A stretch of DNA of 64,000 bases from Serpula lacrymans var. lacrymans S7.9 (lineage: Eukaryota > Basidiomycota > Agaricomycetes > Boletales > Serpulaceae): positions 470,507 through 534,506 of the forward strand of contig NW_006763307.1 in NCBI RefSeq assembly GCF_000218685.1, written 5' to 3'. Both the position numbers and the translations under genes were made by a program. Below are positions 20,793-31,596 of the stretch, piece by piece (the stretch's first letter is position 1; the number at the start of each line of letters is the position of its first letter). A model generated the notes under the pieces. It was not told where the DNA came from. It searched no databases and saw nothing but the letters and a program-made list of their open reading frames with translations.

Positions 20793-22593
20793 GATACAAG
20801 GTGATCCTTGAATGTGCCCTTAATGACTTGATGAAGGAGATCTGGGACGAGAGTTTTATGTATGTCGACTCGGGGAAAGTTGTTGGTAAAAGGCTATTTT
20901 TAATCAAAAGATATATTAGTACAGATCCTCGAAATTAACCACGGCATGAGACTTACTGTGATATCTGCTACTAATCCATACTGATCCCACAGAATCCCTC
21001 GGTCAAAGGCTTTGATCAATGCCTCAGTGTGTAACCTTGAGCGCCAACCAGCTTTGCCATCAAGATTATTGGGTGCTGCAGTACAACTACACCAATATCA
21101 GCCGAGTTTACTTTTAAAGAGTTGAGATGCATACCGAGGACACCATCCCTGAACAATACAAGCTAGTAAGGCTTGTTCAGGATAGTCTGCTATGTATGGG
21201 CCAATCCCATACACAACTCGCTGGAAGTGCTGGTCAGCACAGCGAACAACCTCCGGGGTGGTCATGGCTGGCTTGAGATCTTGAAGAATAGCTGATACTG
21301 ACGTGTGGAACATTTGTCATCAAAAATTGCGAAACCTTGTGTCATTCCCATATTTCTTATCGGCTTAGTAAAAGTTAGTTGAATGAAGGAATGATATGAA
21401 AAAAATACACACTTTTTGGTATAGAAAGAAACCCTAAGAGAGCAAGAGCATTTTGATGGGCTTGACAAACACTGTTGTGAACATTACCAATAGAGATATA
21501 TATCGGGTAATATTCATTTTGTCCTGTTGCAACGGAAACAGTCGTTTTGTCACTACCGAGTATGATGGGTACAAATGTCGATCCGTGTGTGCTTTGGTCT
21601 TCTGCGATGATGTTGGCCTCTTTCCATGCCCAATTACCCGACATGAAGTCTTTGTACTTCCGTTTTCCATTTGCACAAAACTCCCGGTAAGGTACATAGT
21701 CAATATTATCCTTGAAATCAGAATTAGATAGTATGTTGTGTACTATCATTTGTGGACTGCGGTACCAGACGTCAAAACTTTGTGACATCCATGGCGGCGC
21801 ATTTTCCTGAGGTACTTCTCCATTGTAACTAAGCGAAAACAAATCCCATGGTACACCACCAATAGGGGTCGCATCAATGGTCCGGTATAAGTTGTCCTTG
21901 TCAGAAAATGGAATTTGAGCGTCGTCTATGCCATGTTTTATAAATGAGGCTCTCCATAGCTCTGTAAGAGTATTAATGTCTCCTGCCAACATCTGTGTCT
22001 TTGTATAGAGCAGTTCTGCTGTCTCAAACTCAATACAATCCCTGTACGGCATCCACTCAGAGCGAGACGGGCGTTGAGGAATAGTTGGTGGAGTGTTTGG
22101 TGGTAGGCATTGGCCGTTCTCATCACATGGCTTGCCTGTTCTGTGATTTAGCCAAATGTCGCCAGGAAACTTTGAGGGACTTACCATTAAGATATCTGTG
22201 GTATTCGTACTCAGACTGACTGGGTGGTTCTTGCTTGTTTCCATCTGGAACACTTCAATTATTGTTTATTTCGCCTCTGTCTACATCCATCAGTACATTT
22301 GGCATGTGGGTGGGCAATTGGGGCAGGCAAAAGAGTTGAGTGTTCTTGTGAAAAGTATGCATGTGTTTCTCGAGGCCTGAGGTATTCCAGAACCAGTGTT
22401 TGCATTGCTGGATTTCACATGGGATGGTCTGTATCCTTTGAGGGCGCCGAACACGCTGAATACGAGGGACTGGAGCCATTATAGCCCATGAAAGTGTGTG
22501 AATGAGCAATTGACTGCTATGCGACTCGGGATCGTGCGACAAGACTCAGAATTGAGTCTCAAAACAAGCATAAATTGTTTTAGTCACACTTAC

Positions 22594-23220
22594 TATCAGG
22601 CAACAAATACGAAGCTATATAACAAAGCACAATGCCTGGTCAAGTCCTTGCTGGAAGGCGGTGAATCAGGGTATGAGAATGAAGAGTATCGGTATAAGCG
22701 CAAATCCAAACTAATATTGAACTAGAGAACAATACATCGAGTATGTACCTCTTTATATAGTGAACGGCGATGGTCAGTCCGAGAAAGGGAAGAACTGAGA
22801 AAGTGGTCTGACCAGCTAGCTAACCAATAAGAAAAAAGGAGAAGGTGGTCCGATCTATCGTATTTACTAATCGTATGAGAAGATGTATTGGTAAGGGATG
22901 TGCAATTGGCTGTATCAGTAAGCCCATGAGAAGGCGCTGACTCACAACCTTCTTTGCTTATCAATATTCCTCCGAAGTATTCCCAGACATAGCACTGGAT
23001 CGTGGCTATTTCATCTGGATATCTTCTCGAGGGTCAACAACAAGTCTACCTCGTTGTAGGTACGATAGAATGTGAGTATGAAGAGAGAATAAAAAGAAAA
23101 ATGATAAAAGTAATAAGACACCTGCTGTAATCTCTAGTCCAAGGGCAAGAGGAGTGACGGGGATTGAGTCTGCTAACCACGACATGACGGGAATGCGATA
23201 AGAAAAATCGATTCCTCACA
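22594..23220 (-). mobile_element. Solo LTR, family B, copy 2 (inverted relative to copy 1)
   Basis: The minus strand starts TGTGAGGAATCG and ends TTGCCTGATA (TA replaces the usual CA). The duplication CTTAC flanks it on plus (22589-22593 and 23221-23225). It matches 11952-12580 in inverse orientation. It sits between the divergent starts of the transposase (22479) and the companion gene (23290), where their promoters should be. Confidence 0.88.
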
Positions 23221-23289
23221 CTTACCTTGAACCACCTCATTGTTCAATATCCCCCCCCCTAACTGCTCCACAACTCCTTTCACCTTCAA

Positions 23290-25741
23290 ATGACCCACCC
23301 GACTACTTGCGCAAAAAATGCTAGCCAACATCCTGGCAAAGTTTTGCTGGAACTGCAATGCAAAAGGTGTACAAAGGCTGAGATCACAGCAGCAAAGAAG
23401 AAAGAAGAACTTACATTGGAGCAAGTTGAACAAGGGGTGCGAGCAGGACTTGCAGCGGTGGCAGCAATTGAAGATAAGCAGGTGCTTGAGGATGGGGAGG
23501 CTTCATTGACAATGCCCCCACCCTCTCAGTGCCGCTTAGTTCATCGCATGAGTAGCATGAGGACTGTACCTGATAGCGAGGAAGAGAGAGGAAAATCAGT
23601 TACAGCCAGTGAGGATGGAGATGCTGTAGCAGACCTCTATGATGATGAACCATCCCAGCGTCAAGGAGTCATTGAGCCACAGGGACCGAACTACGTTGAT
23701 ATCAAATCTTCGTGGGTTCCAAATTATGACTACCTTGAGTCATCTCAGCCTCAGCACTATGGGCCATTTGAGCTTCAGGAAAACGAGATGGAGCTCAGGT
23801 CGACACCAGATGAACAATCCCAGGCTGCAGGTTCTGACTCAGATCATGCAGGTTTAGAACTTATGGATGAAAGAGAAACCGCCTTACCTTGCACCCAAAG
23901 AAGCAAGGTGATTGAAATTGATTCCAGCAACAAGGAAGGAAAGTGTCAAAGAAAAAAGTTGAAGGTAACTATGAGTGGGAGAACAGCTGTTACAGCGTTG
24001 CGAAAGCAGCCAGCTGCACCAGCTGCTCAAAGCAACATGGAGGTTGCGGCTATGAAACCAGTGGCGGCTCAAGTTGGTGGCCAAAAGCCATGTGCAAAAG
24101 TCAGTTTCTTCCTGAAGCTTATCACCGCAATCACTGATCACTATTACCACCGCAACAACAACATGCTCTACCTCACTGAAACCACACTGCTCTTCTACCG
24201 GAACTTAAGGCCTACAAAATCCATAGAGCCACCAAATTCCAAGCTCTCTGGCATCAAATCATGGTGTTCAAAGGTCATTATGTTGGAAAAGGAGTCTAAA
24301 AAAGGCCTACACGGCACCTCAAGTCTCAGTGAAAAAGGCTCTTCTGCGTCAAGCTTCTTCAATAAAACAACACGTAGTTCCTGTACCTCGGTGCCAGTGT
24401 CTGTGCAAAAAGGCCCCATTTCCAGAGACACACAGGATACAGAGGCAGCTTTGCAGTACCAAATGGGAGGTCTAGAGGACAAACTTGAGACAGACAAAAG
24501 AGATCATGCATTAGCAGGGAAAAAACGCGGATTAAGCTCAGTAAGTTTTTTTTTCCCATCTGTTTAACGCTGATAAACATTAGCAGGTTTCTTCTGTGAA
24601 AATTGAGAAGACAACCGATGTTTTCCCTGTAAAGCGTGCAAAGACCGAAACTATAGCAAAGACTAGGAATGCCAATTTACCTGAAGGCTGTCTTGAAGGT
24701 GGCCGCTGGCACAGCGTGTTTGTACCCACATATGAAAAATGGGCAGCATCTCAGAAAAATCCGTGGAGCATTGAGGACTCAAAGGCCATTCCAGCCATGC
24801 AAGCCATCTGGGATGTCATCTTCCCGGACATTCCATACACAATTACCCCCAATGGCCCCGTATATCGTATAGTAAGCTCTTGCCATTTCAATGACTTATA
24901 TATTCACTCATTTTCCCTTATTTTAGCTTGGCCAACGGGTTTCTGAATGGCGTGGTAGCTTTGGTTCAGCAGCTGCTGTAATTGTTGAGCACTTCTTTGC
25001 ATCTGACCCTGATTCTATGACACATACATCAACCGCCAATTGTTTTCTCAAAGCATGATTGAAGACTTTGCTTTTCTCTACGAAGATGTAGGGGACAGCG
25101 CTTCAGTGAGTCTGATCTCAAATTGTTTTGAAATTTTCCCCATAACTGATGGAAATGTAGGAACACCAAGAATTGTTTCGCTCAACATTCATCTTACAGA
25201 TGTTTGCATCACACCTTAATTCTATATCCGGTGCTGTGGAGGTCAAAGCATTGAGAGCAGCTGGTGTTCCAGTGAATTCATCTGACGTTCAGAAGTTCCC
25301 TCCTGTAGGGGCTCTGGCCTTGTCTGCTGCCGCTGTAAGTAATATATGCACTCTTTGGCACTTTGATAATCTTTTATTTTATTTTAGGTCGAGCATATTT
25401 TCACAATGTGGGCAAAAAAACAAATCATGTGGGATGAAAACTCAGAGGGCGGTAATGGTACCGCAAATGAGGGGAAGGCATCTTCGAAGGTGCTTATAAA
25501 GCCCATCCCCAAGCTGAATAAATCAACCGGGAAGGAGACCGCTAGTCATGCGTTATTCTCTGATACTAACTGGGGACAAGTGACCCGCTATTATTGCTTG
25601 TCCATTCAGAAACTCAAACAGGACTCTATTGAAGACATTGTACAAAAAGCCAAAGTGTTTGCGAGGATTCCTAAAAGTGCAGTGTCCTCTTCTGTGGACA
25701 ATGACTCTGAAGATCCTTGTGCTTGCCTTGTTGATGTCTAA
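23290..25741 (+). CDS. Unnamed companion gene of the Plavaka-type element
   Basis: Exon 1 (23290 to about 24540) encodes a basic, Lys/Glu-rich N-terminus (HPGKVLLELQCKRCTKAEI, then a likely coiled coil) and a long acidic/Ser-rich stretch (PDSEEERGKS, IEIDSSNKEGK) and ends near KKRGLSS. Later exons carry a conserved C-terminal domain: GRWHSVFVPTYEKWAAS, AIPAMQAIWDVIFPDIPYT, LGQRVSEWRGSFGSAAAVIV, SQSMIEDFAFLYEDVGD, FRSTFILQMFASHLNSISGA, PPVGALALSAAAVEHIFTMW and KLKQDSIEDIVQKAKVF, ending at 25741. I know this architecture as an abundant, unnamed protein family in repeat-rich Agaricomycetes but know no function. A frame change near 25025-25040 (between DSMTH and YINRQLFSQ) may be a one-base lesion. 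Position inside the TIRs, divergent from the transposase, suggests an accessory role such as end binding (like TnpA of plant CACTA elements); this is inference. Confidence 0.7.
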
Positions 25742-26301
25742 GGTTACATTCCTCATTCTCATTTCTCGTCACTGATGGCTGATATTGCAATTACAATCAC
25801 AGATATCAGTGTGCTGCTGCTAGGATCTGATGGTCCATATGCAATTAAGCTGATGATTAGCAACTCTCCCCAACGCATCCATTATACATTTCTGTCCACT
25901 AATGATTGTTTTCTGAGTCGTTACATGCCGCTATATGCTCATTTGGACTGGATTGTTTCATTTTTTTCCCCTGCTTTACTCTTACTTGTTTTTTGATTAT
26001 CTTGCTATGCTTAGTTACTATGCCTTGAAATTGTCTTATAATGAACTGTTTTTGTGCTTTGTCTCTCCTTGAAGTGCCTTATAAGTGTTTTAACAGTCCT
26101 TTAATGGATTTCCAAGTCATCTTAAGGCCTTGTCAAGACAGCCATAAGCTTGAATCCAGACGGTTATAAGCTCAAATCTAGATGGCCATAAGCTCAAATC
26201 CAGAGCAGCAACCTCCTTGGTTGATCTTGAAGGAGGGCTTTGTACTTGGAAAATATTGTGTCTTAAGTCGTCTTAAATGGCAATTAAGCTCAATTAAGAT
26301 C

Positions 26302-26329
26302 AAAAAAGTAAGCTCGACTTTTACTGATG
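26302..26329 (-). repeat. Right terminal inverted repeat of the Plavaka-type element
   Basis: Read on minus it is CATCAGTAAAAGTC followed by GAGCTTACTTT, matching the left end at 13875. TA follows at 26330-26331 and then repeat X resumes with GTTTAAGGTGATCTC. Confidence 0.85.
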
Positions 26330-26358
26330 TAGTTTAAGGTGATCTCTAATAAATGTAA

Positions 26359-26775
26359 TGTAACAACCAAGAGTTAGTTACTCTGGCGCACACAGAAACA
26401 CACTATAAGGAAGATGATGAGGGAGTGGTTACCCTTTAGGCTGCAGAGAGTTAGTTGGTTAACAACAGGAGGACTCGCTGAGGAGTCTCCTGGATTTATT
26501 GGGGTATATATACTACTACAGGGTTATTTGTACATATGTACTATACAGTTGATAGCGACAGTGGCTGATGATGTCATGGGGCCTAGCCCGCATGGCCAGC
26601 TCCACTGTGTGAGAGAATTGTGTCTATAATAAAAAAAAAGGCAACGCGGCGCGAGAAAGAGGAGTTTGGAAAAAAGGGGAAGTGCCGTGTGGCACCATGT
26701 GTGAAAGCTAAAGTAAAGGTTTAAAGCAGAGAAATAAAAGTAAAGGGAAGGTCCGAAAATTGTGTTATTGTAACA
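26359..26775 (-). repeat. Gypsy 3' LTR
   Basis: On plus it reads TGTAACAACCAAGAG to TTATTGTAACA (417 bp). It is about 97-98% identical to 32114-32531. GGTATATATACTACTAC (about 26503) gives a TATA-like box on minus. The adjoining 26776-26792 reads on minus CCTTAGAAGGGGGGTAG, the polypurine tract that primes plus-strand synthesis. Confidence 0.92.
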
Positions 26776-26786
26776 CTACCCCCCTT

Positions 26787-28310
26787 CTAAGGCTCGACTT
26801 CCAGGCGAGACCAAATACCGGAGGTAGTGGTAAAATTTTCGGGCATAGGTTGAAAAAGAGAATTAAAAAGATTTGAATCCATGCCTCTAAGCTTCCTAGG
26901 AGCTGAGGGATTCTTAGAATAAAATTCGTGAACAGCGTTGCGGGAATTGTCCAGATGGGCTTCTGGTTCCCACGTTCTGTCCTTGTCTCCATAGCCCTTC
27001 CATAGGACTAGGAACTCTAATTTACCACGCTTCAAGCGTGCATCCACCACCCATTCGACTTCAAACTCTTCTTCACCTTCCTGGGTGACTACAACTGGTC
27101 CGGGCCGGTCTACACGCTGTCCCGGCAGCGGCCCTTTGTAGGGTTTCACACGGCTTATATTGACCGTGGGTACTACCCTCATCCGTTTTGGGAGTTCCAG
27201 CTCCACTGCGTTGGGTTTGACTTCCTTAATCTGGTAAGGGCCAATCCACTTTTCGGTCAGTTTTCTAGACTGCCGATCTTTTAATTTTAAGTGGTCGGTA
27301 TCTAACCAGACCAGGTCGCCGACCTTGTAGTCAGGGGCCTTGGAGCGTCTACGCTCTGCCCTGTCTTTCATTTGCTCTGCAGTTTTAAATAGTGCCTTGC
27401 GCGTTTTGTCTAAGACAGCTTTCATGTCCTTGGCCATGTTCCCAGCAGCCTCGTTCTTGCTTTTACCAGGTTCTACACCCATTCTGGGGAGGTATGATCT
27501 AGTAACCTCAAATGGTGCCTTTCCTGTAGCCGACGACTGTTTGATATTATAAGAGAACTGGGCTATCTTTAGCCACTTGGCCCAATCTGTCTGTCTGTCA
27601 TTAATAAATATCCGGAGATATTGTTTCAACTCCTGGTGGAGTCTCTCCGTTTGTCCATCAGTTTGCGGATGGAACACCGTTGATAATTTAGGTTTGATGC
27701 CCAGCATCTTGCATAATTCTTCTGTAAATTCGCTAGTGAATTGAGGTCCCCTATCGGAGATCACCGTTTCTGGTAACCCATAGATAGACCATACAAAATC
27801 TTTAAATAAATCTGCCGTACCCGCGGCGGTAATGGTTTTATTGGTAGGTATGAATACTACTTCTTTGGAGAAGCGATCGACTACCACTATTACTGAATTG
27901 TACCCATTTGACTCGGGCAGATCTGTTGTGAAATCAACCAATATATCCTGCCAGGGACCAGTTGGTATCAGATTTGGCATAAGTTTACCGGCCGGCGGTT
28001 GATGAGAATTTTTTGCCATGGCACATCTCAGACAGGATTTTACATATCCCTGTACGTCTTTGACCATGCCAGGCCACATGTAGTTTCTGGAGATCAACTC
28101 CATTGTTCGTTGCCACCCAGGGTGCCCAGCCACTGGAGTGTCGTGATGTCTATCTATTGCCTTGATCCTTGCGGACTCAGGCACATAGATTTTGTCTTTA
28201 AAATGGAAGAGCCCGTCTTCCCATAAATAGTTTTCATTGCCGTCAAGGTGCGCCTTCTCTTCTGAGGAGATGTCTTTCTTGAAGACTTCCAGAAGATCGG
28301 AATCCTGCCC
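26787..28310 (-). CDS. Gypsy integrase with C-terminal chromodomain
   Basis: The open frame begins without a start codon of its own (it would be part of the polyprotein), at about NVRIGQDSDLLEVF. The integrase zinc-binding HHCC motif follows (HHDTPVAGHPGW, CLRCAMAK), then the catalytic core: DILVDFTTDLPES, VISDRGPQFTSEF and DGQTERLHQELKQYL (D, D, E). A GPY/F-like segment (KWIGPYQIKEV) precedes the chromodomain (FEVEWVVDARLKRGKLEFLV, WKGYGDKDRTWEPEAHL), which in chromoviruses steers integration to modified histones. The frame ends at 26787, near the purine tract. This part looks intact; the lesion is upstream, where the connection to RNase H is lost. Confidence 0.9.
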   Translation of the reverse strand, partial: GQDSDLLEVFKKDISSEEKAHLDGNENYLWEDGLFHFKDKIYVPESARIKAIDRHHDTPVAGHPGWQRTMELISRNYMWPGMVKDVQGYVKSCLRCAMAKNSHQPPAGKLMPNLIPTGPWQDILVDFTTDLPESNGYNSVIVVVDRFSKEVVFIPTNKTITAAGTADLFKDFVWSIYGLPETVISDRGPQFTSEFTEELCKMLGIKPKLSTVFHPQTDGQTERLHQELKQYLRIFINDRQTDWAKWLKIAQFSYNIKQSSATGKAPFEVTRSYLPRMGVEPGKSKNEAAGNMAKDMKAVLDKTRKALFKTAEQMKDRAERRRSKAPDYKVGDLVWLDTDHLKLKDRQSRKLTEKWIGPYQIKEVKPNAVELELPKRMRVVPTVNISRVKPYKGPLPGQRVDRPGPVVVTQEGEEEFEVEWVVDARLKRGKLEFLVLWKGYGDKDRTWEPEAHLDNSRNAVHEFYSKNPSAPRKLRGMDSNLFNSLFQPMPENFTTTSGIWSRLEVEP

Positions 28311-28314
28311 GATT

Positions 28315-29034
28315 CTAACATTGGCCAGGCTTATGAATTAATTTATAATTAAACCTTGACAAGTATACCGCGTAGTGGGCCTGTCTTCGGTTCAAGTCTC
28401 GGGCCGTCATAAAATATTCCAGATTCTTATGATCAGTCCAAATTTCAAATTGGTGCCTAGCACCTTCTAAGTAGTGCTGCCAGTGCTCTAAAGCTCTAAT
28501 GATGGCCAGCATCTCTTTATCATATATTTGATAGTTGCGCTCTGTAGGCGACAAACTATGCGATAAATAGGCACAAGGCCTCCAAAGATCGTCAGGGCAT
28601 TTAATTGACAAAACAGCCCCAGTAGCAAAATCAGAAGAGTCGGTTTCTAGCCGGAACTCTTTGTCTAATTCTGGAAATGCTAATATGGGCGCCATTGTAA
28701 ACGCCTGTTTAAGCTTATTAAAAGCTTCTTGTTCTTTGGCGCCCCAGTGCCAAACAATGTCCTTTTTAGTGAGATCGTTCAACGGTCTTGTGATTTTTGT
28801 GAAGTTTTTGATAAACCTTTGGTAGAAATTGCCTAAGCCAAGGAAGGCCCTAACTCCTTTGACGCAAGTAGGTTCTGGCCACTCCAAAATAGCTTGAACT
28901 TTCTCAGGATCCATCCTGATTCCGTTCTGGCCTATGATCATACTGAGGAAGTCTACTTCCTTCACTTTAAAATTACATTTTTTGGGTTTGACGAATAGGT
29001 GCCGTTCCTGTAAACGTCGAAGGACTTCTTGCAC
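28315..29034 (-). pseudogene. Gypsy RT thumb and RNase H segment
   Basis: It starts in the connection after the RT palm (QEVLRRLQERHLFVKPKKC), with FLGLGNFYQRFIKNF, LETDSSDFATGAVLS (RNase H first Asp), YQIYDKEMLAIIRALEHW (Glu) and IWTDHKNLEYF (Asp), ending HKPGQC then stop at 28315. Related elements have some 70 more residues before the integrase text that here follows at once (NVRIGQDSD), so a deletion has removed the tether and shifted the frame. Confidence 0.82.
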
Positions 29035-29053
29035 GATCCTGTCATGCTCAGTC

Positions 29054-30541
29054 TCATCGTCTGACTTTGTAGATTATTAATAAATTGTCGTTGTAGATGA
29101 CGACACAGTTTTCCATATCCGCAAAGATCTCGTTCATCATGCTCTGGAAGGTCGCCGGTGAATTGGTCAACCCAAAAAACATAATGAGGGGTTCAAAGGA
29201 TCCTCGGTGGCACGTGAACGCGGCCTTCCAAGCATCTGTTTCTTTGATTTGTACGTTATTGTACCCCCATCTGAGATCCATCTTTGTCAAGATCTTGGCA
29301 CCAGCCAATTTGTCTACTAGCTGACTGATCAAAGGTAGCGGATACACATTTTTAACTGTGTGCTCATTCACGTAACGATAGTCTATAATCATACGCTTCT
29401 TACCATCCTTTTTAGGAATGAAGAACACTGGGGACGTCATAAGGCTTTTGGAAGGTCTGATGTAACCCTTCCTAAGCTGTTCATCTATGAAACTTGAGAC
29501 CTCATCTCTTTCTGGAGCAGAGAGTGGTATCATGTGTCCTTTTCTCGGTTTGAAGGTGTCCTTCAAATCTATAGCATGGTCCCAAGGCTTAGCCTCTGGG
29601 AAGCGCTCTGATTTATGTTTTGAAAAGACTTTCCAGAAGTCATGGTACTCAGGAGGTACCAGCCTCTTAATCTCTTCTTCGGGTTTTACTTCATCATCGT
29701 CATCATCAATCTTTTCTAAAGATCTGAGCTCATAAACGTTTTCAGCGTTTATCTTCTCAAGACATTTGTTGTGACGGACATGATTCGGTTTACCCAAGTT
29801 TACACACTCCTGAGGGCAACATGACAATGTGACAACCCCTGTCTGCCAGTTGATCTCAGGATTGTGTTTAAATAGCCAGGTCCAGCCTAAGATTAAATTA
29901 ATCTTCCCTAGTTGGGTAGCTTCGGCGGTGACTCGTTCTCTGTGTCCTTGGTATTCAACAACAAAAGAACATTTGTGCGTGATGCAGCCACCCGCGTTAA
30001 GCGTACCGTCAACATTATAGACGGGAATAGATACATCTAGTTTTACAAGGAGGAGTCCAATTTGCTCCGCCCAGACCTGATTGATGAAGATTCCGTTAGC
30101 GCCTGAATCAAGTAGTGCGCTGGTTGGGTGTACTATGCCCCGGGCAAGATTTTCCACACCAGCATCTAAACGGATCTCTTTTCGGAATAAATATGTGCAC
30201 ATCAACACACGCCTTGGGATTTTGGGAAAGGGTGGCTCCAATAAAGAAGAAGAGGTATCAAAATTTACATGTTTTTCTATTTTATTTTTACCAGAATCAA
30301 GCACCCTAGTGTTTGTCTCGCCAGGGCCACGCTCCAGAGGAGACGCCGGTGCAGCAGTAGTATCATAAATATTACAGTTACAATGTTTCATACAAGTACA
30401 TACTTCAGATAATAAGTTTAGAAATTTATTTACAAATTGGGGAGCCATCCCCATCTTTCCTTTATTGCTTGTGCAACACCCCGGAGCAGGGGCCACCTTG
30501 TTGTGGTTTACTTCATTGTTCATAGGAGCGAAGGCACCCAA
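29054..30541 (-). pseudogene. Gypsy protease and RT fingers-palm
   Basis: The aspartic protease has ALLDSGANGIFINQ and LGWTWLFKHNPEI. The RT has WDHAIDLKDTFKPRKGHMIP, KGYIRPSKSLMTSPVFFIPK, TKMDLRWGYNNVQIKE and FGLTNSPATFQSMMN. The catalytic box reads IYNDN instead of the usual YxDD, and the frame then runs to a stop at 29054. The next base phase continues SDDETEHDRIVQEVL, so one base was gained or lost near 29063. The protease end of the frame is out of phase with Gag, as is common where frameshifting joins Gag to Pol. Confidence 0.85.
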
Positions 30542-30546
30542 GTGAC

Positions 30547-31596
30547 CTAAGCTCCGAACTCTTTTCCCTGAGCCTTCATTTCATTGACCTGTTGGTCATA
30601 GAAGAAAGCTCAGATTTCATCGTATGAACGACCGGCCAGAGTATTGAGCCGATTGTCCGGTTTTTCGATTTCTAATTGGTGCGCCTGGCGCCCTTGGTTA
30701 TTTTGAGCAGTCTGCACTCCATTTGGACACTTTCGGGCTATGTGCGCCTCCTGCCCACAATTGTAGCAGGTGAATCTGCGCGTCTGTCCGCCTTGGACCG
30801 CACCGATATCCATAGGAGCACCTCGACCTGGTTGCAGCCCGAACGGCTGGAACCCGTGAGAGTGTTTATGTTGGTTTGATGACCCAGGGCGCCTCTGGGA
30901 TTCGTTGTTTTTGGTGATGGACCCGCCACCTTGGTGCATTTGGTAAAGCTCCATGGCTCTACCGATTCGTCGTACTTCCTCAGCCGCCAGGGCCAAGTTC
31001 TCGTTTCTTGTATCCTGCAAGTAGATTTGTTCTGCAATGCAAGGGTTCACATTGCGCTCCAGCAGTTCTACTGCATGTTCATTACCAAGCCCTCCTTGGA
31101 TGGAGAGGGCCAGGAAACGGGTAACATAGTCATCCGTCCTCATGTTTCCTTGTTTGAAGGAACGGATTTGCTGACGCGCCCAGTCACGCTCAGCTTGCAG
31201 TTTGAAATATTTTTCAATCTCTTTCTTGAGATCGTCCCAGGTTGGCCACACTCCCGCGGTGTAGCATTCCTGCAATCTTACTTGGGCGTATCGACCTGCC
31301 ACAGGTCCTTTTAGTCGAGATAGCACCGCAGTGGCTACCTCAAAATCATCGGTGAACGCGTCCCAGTTTGCCTTGACCCAAATTTGGAGCTTGATCCACC
31401 ACTCGGCGAATTGTGCTCTGTCTCCTTCGAAGGCGCCAGGGTCAGCAACGACTTCAACTTTCTTGTTGAATTTCTTCTCGACCAAGGGGGTTGCCGCAGG
31501 AGGGTTATTCTGCAGCTCAGCGAGTTGCGAGGTCAATGTTGCAATCTGCGTACGCATAGCGTGCAGCAGAGCATTCATATCTTGTTGCGACGACAT
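30547..31596 (-). pseudogene. Gypsy Gag with zinc knuckle, one stop codon
   Basis: The frame starts at 31596. It has a short coiled N-terminus (ALLHAMRTQIATLTSQLAEL), a retrotransposon-gag domain (FAEWWIKLQIWVKANWDAFT, DWARQQIRSFKQGNMRTDDY) and the CCHC knuckle CYNCGQEAHIARKC. A TGA at 30610-30612 follows SYDEI; the same frame continues AFFYDQQVNEMKAQGKEFGA to a TAG at 30547, so the stop most likely replaces an Arg codon CGA. Gag builds the particle and binds the RNA. Confidence 0.85.

Larger units (their letters stand above)
14127..22479 (-). pseudogene. Plavaka transposase, split by Copia and decayed
   Basis: The gene reads leftward. The likely start at 22479 opens a C2H2 zinc finger (PCEIQQCKHWFWNTSGLEKH and a second His), as in Plavaka proteins. 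Exon 2 (22253-21375) carries GRxCD-type text (TGKPCDENGQCLP), PPWMSQSFDVWYR, NGKRKYKDFMSGNWAW and GSTFVPIILGSDKTTVSVAT, where the Asp of GSDKT is probably the first catalytic residue. Next come SVSAILQDLKPAMTTPEVVR, GPYIADYPEQ, NNLDGKAGWRSRLHTEAL, then VPDLLHQVIKGTFKDHLV ending at the Copia (20793). After the Copia the protein resumes at SWVEE, GRKQADEIMDDID, FPQGRGFKQWTGDDSKALMK, SPNGLCSSITESKHIKAVKE and finishes with SNSLDAFHAYYVNKFIDHHA at 14127. Breaks: two adjacent TGA codons at 21317-21322 where Arg-Arg is expected, and a TAG at 15767-15769. It would have catalysed cut-and-paste movement of the host element; this copy cannot make a full protein. Confidence 0.88.
13875..26329. mobile_element. 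Plavaka-type (CACTA-superfamily) DNA transposon, two genes, with nested LTR elements
   Basis: The left end CATCAGTAAAAGTC (13875) and the right end GACTTTTACTGATG (to 26329) are exact inverted repeats. Similarity extends to about 26 bases (both also have TTACTTT). Each end is flanked by TA (13873-13874, 26330-26331). Left flank and right flank are the two halves of repeat X; the unbroken X copy at 6226-6572 reads GATGT-TA-GTTTAAGG at the same point, so the pre-insertion site is visible. Inside are the transposase (minus), a divergent companion gene (plus), a Copia insertion (15788-20792) and a solo LTR (22594-23220). Removing those two insertions (5005 and 627 bp plus duplications) gives an ancestral element of about 6.8 kb. 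Short repeated motifs such as ATAAGCTCAAATC(C/T)AGA occur near the right end, as in the subterminal regions of CACTA elements. A two-base duplication is my reading; CACTA elements usually give 2-3 bases. Confidence 0.85.

Noticed and set aside
16096..22479. Classical RIP as the cause of the stops
   Set aside because: The clear cases are CGA to TGA (CpG context), not the CpA bias of ascomycete RIP; one case (TGG to TGA at 16387) fits neither well.
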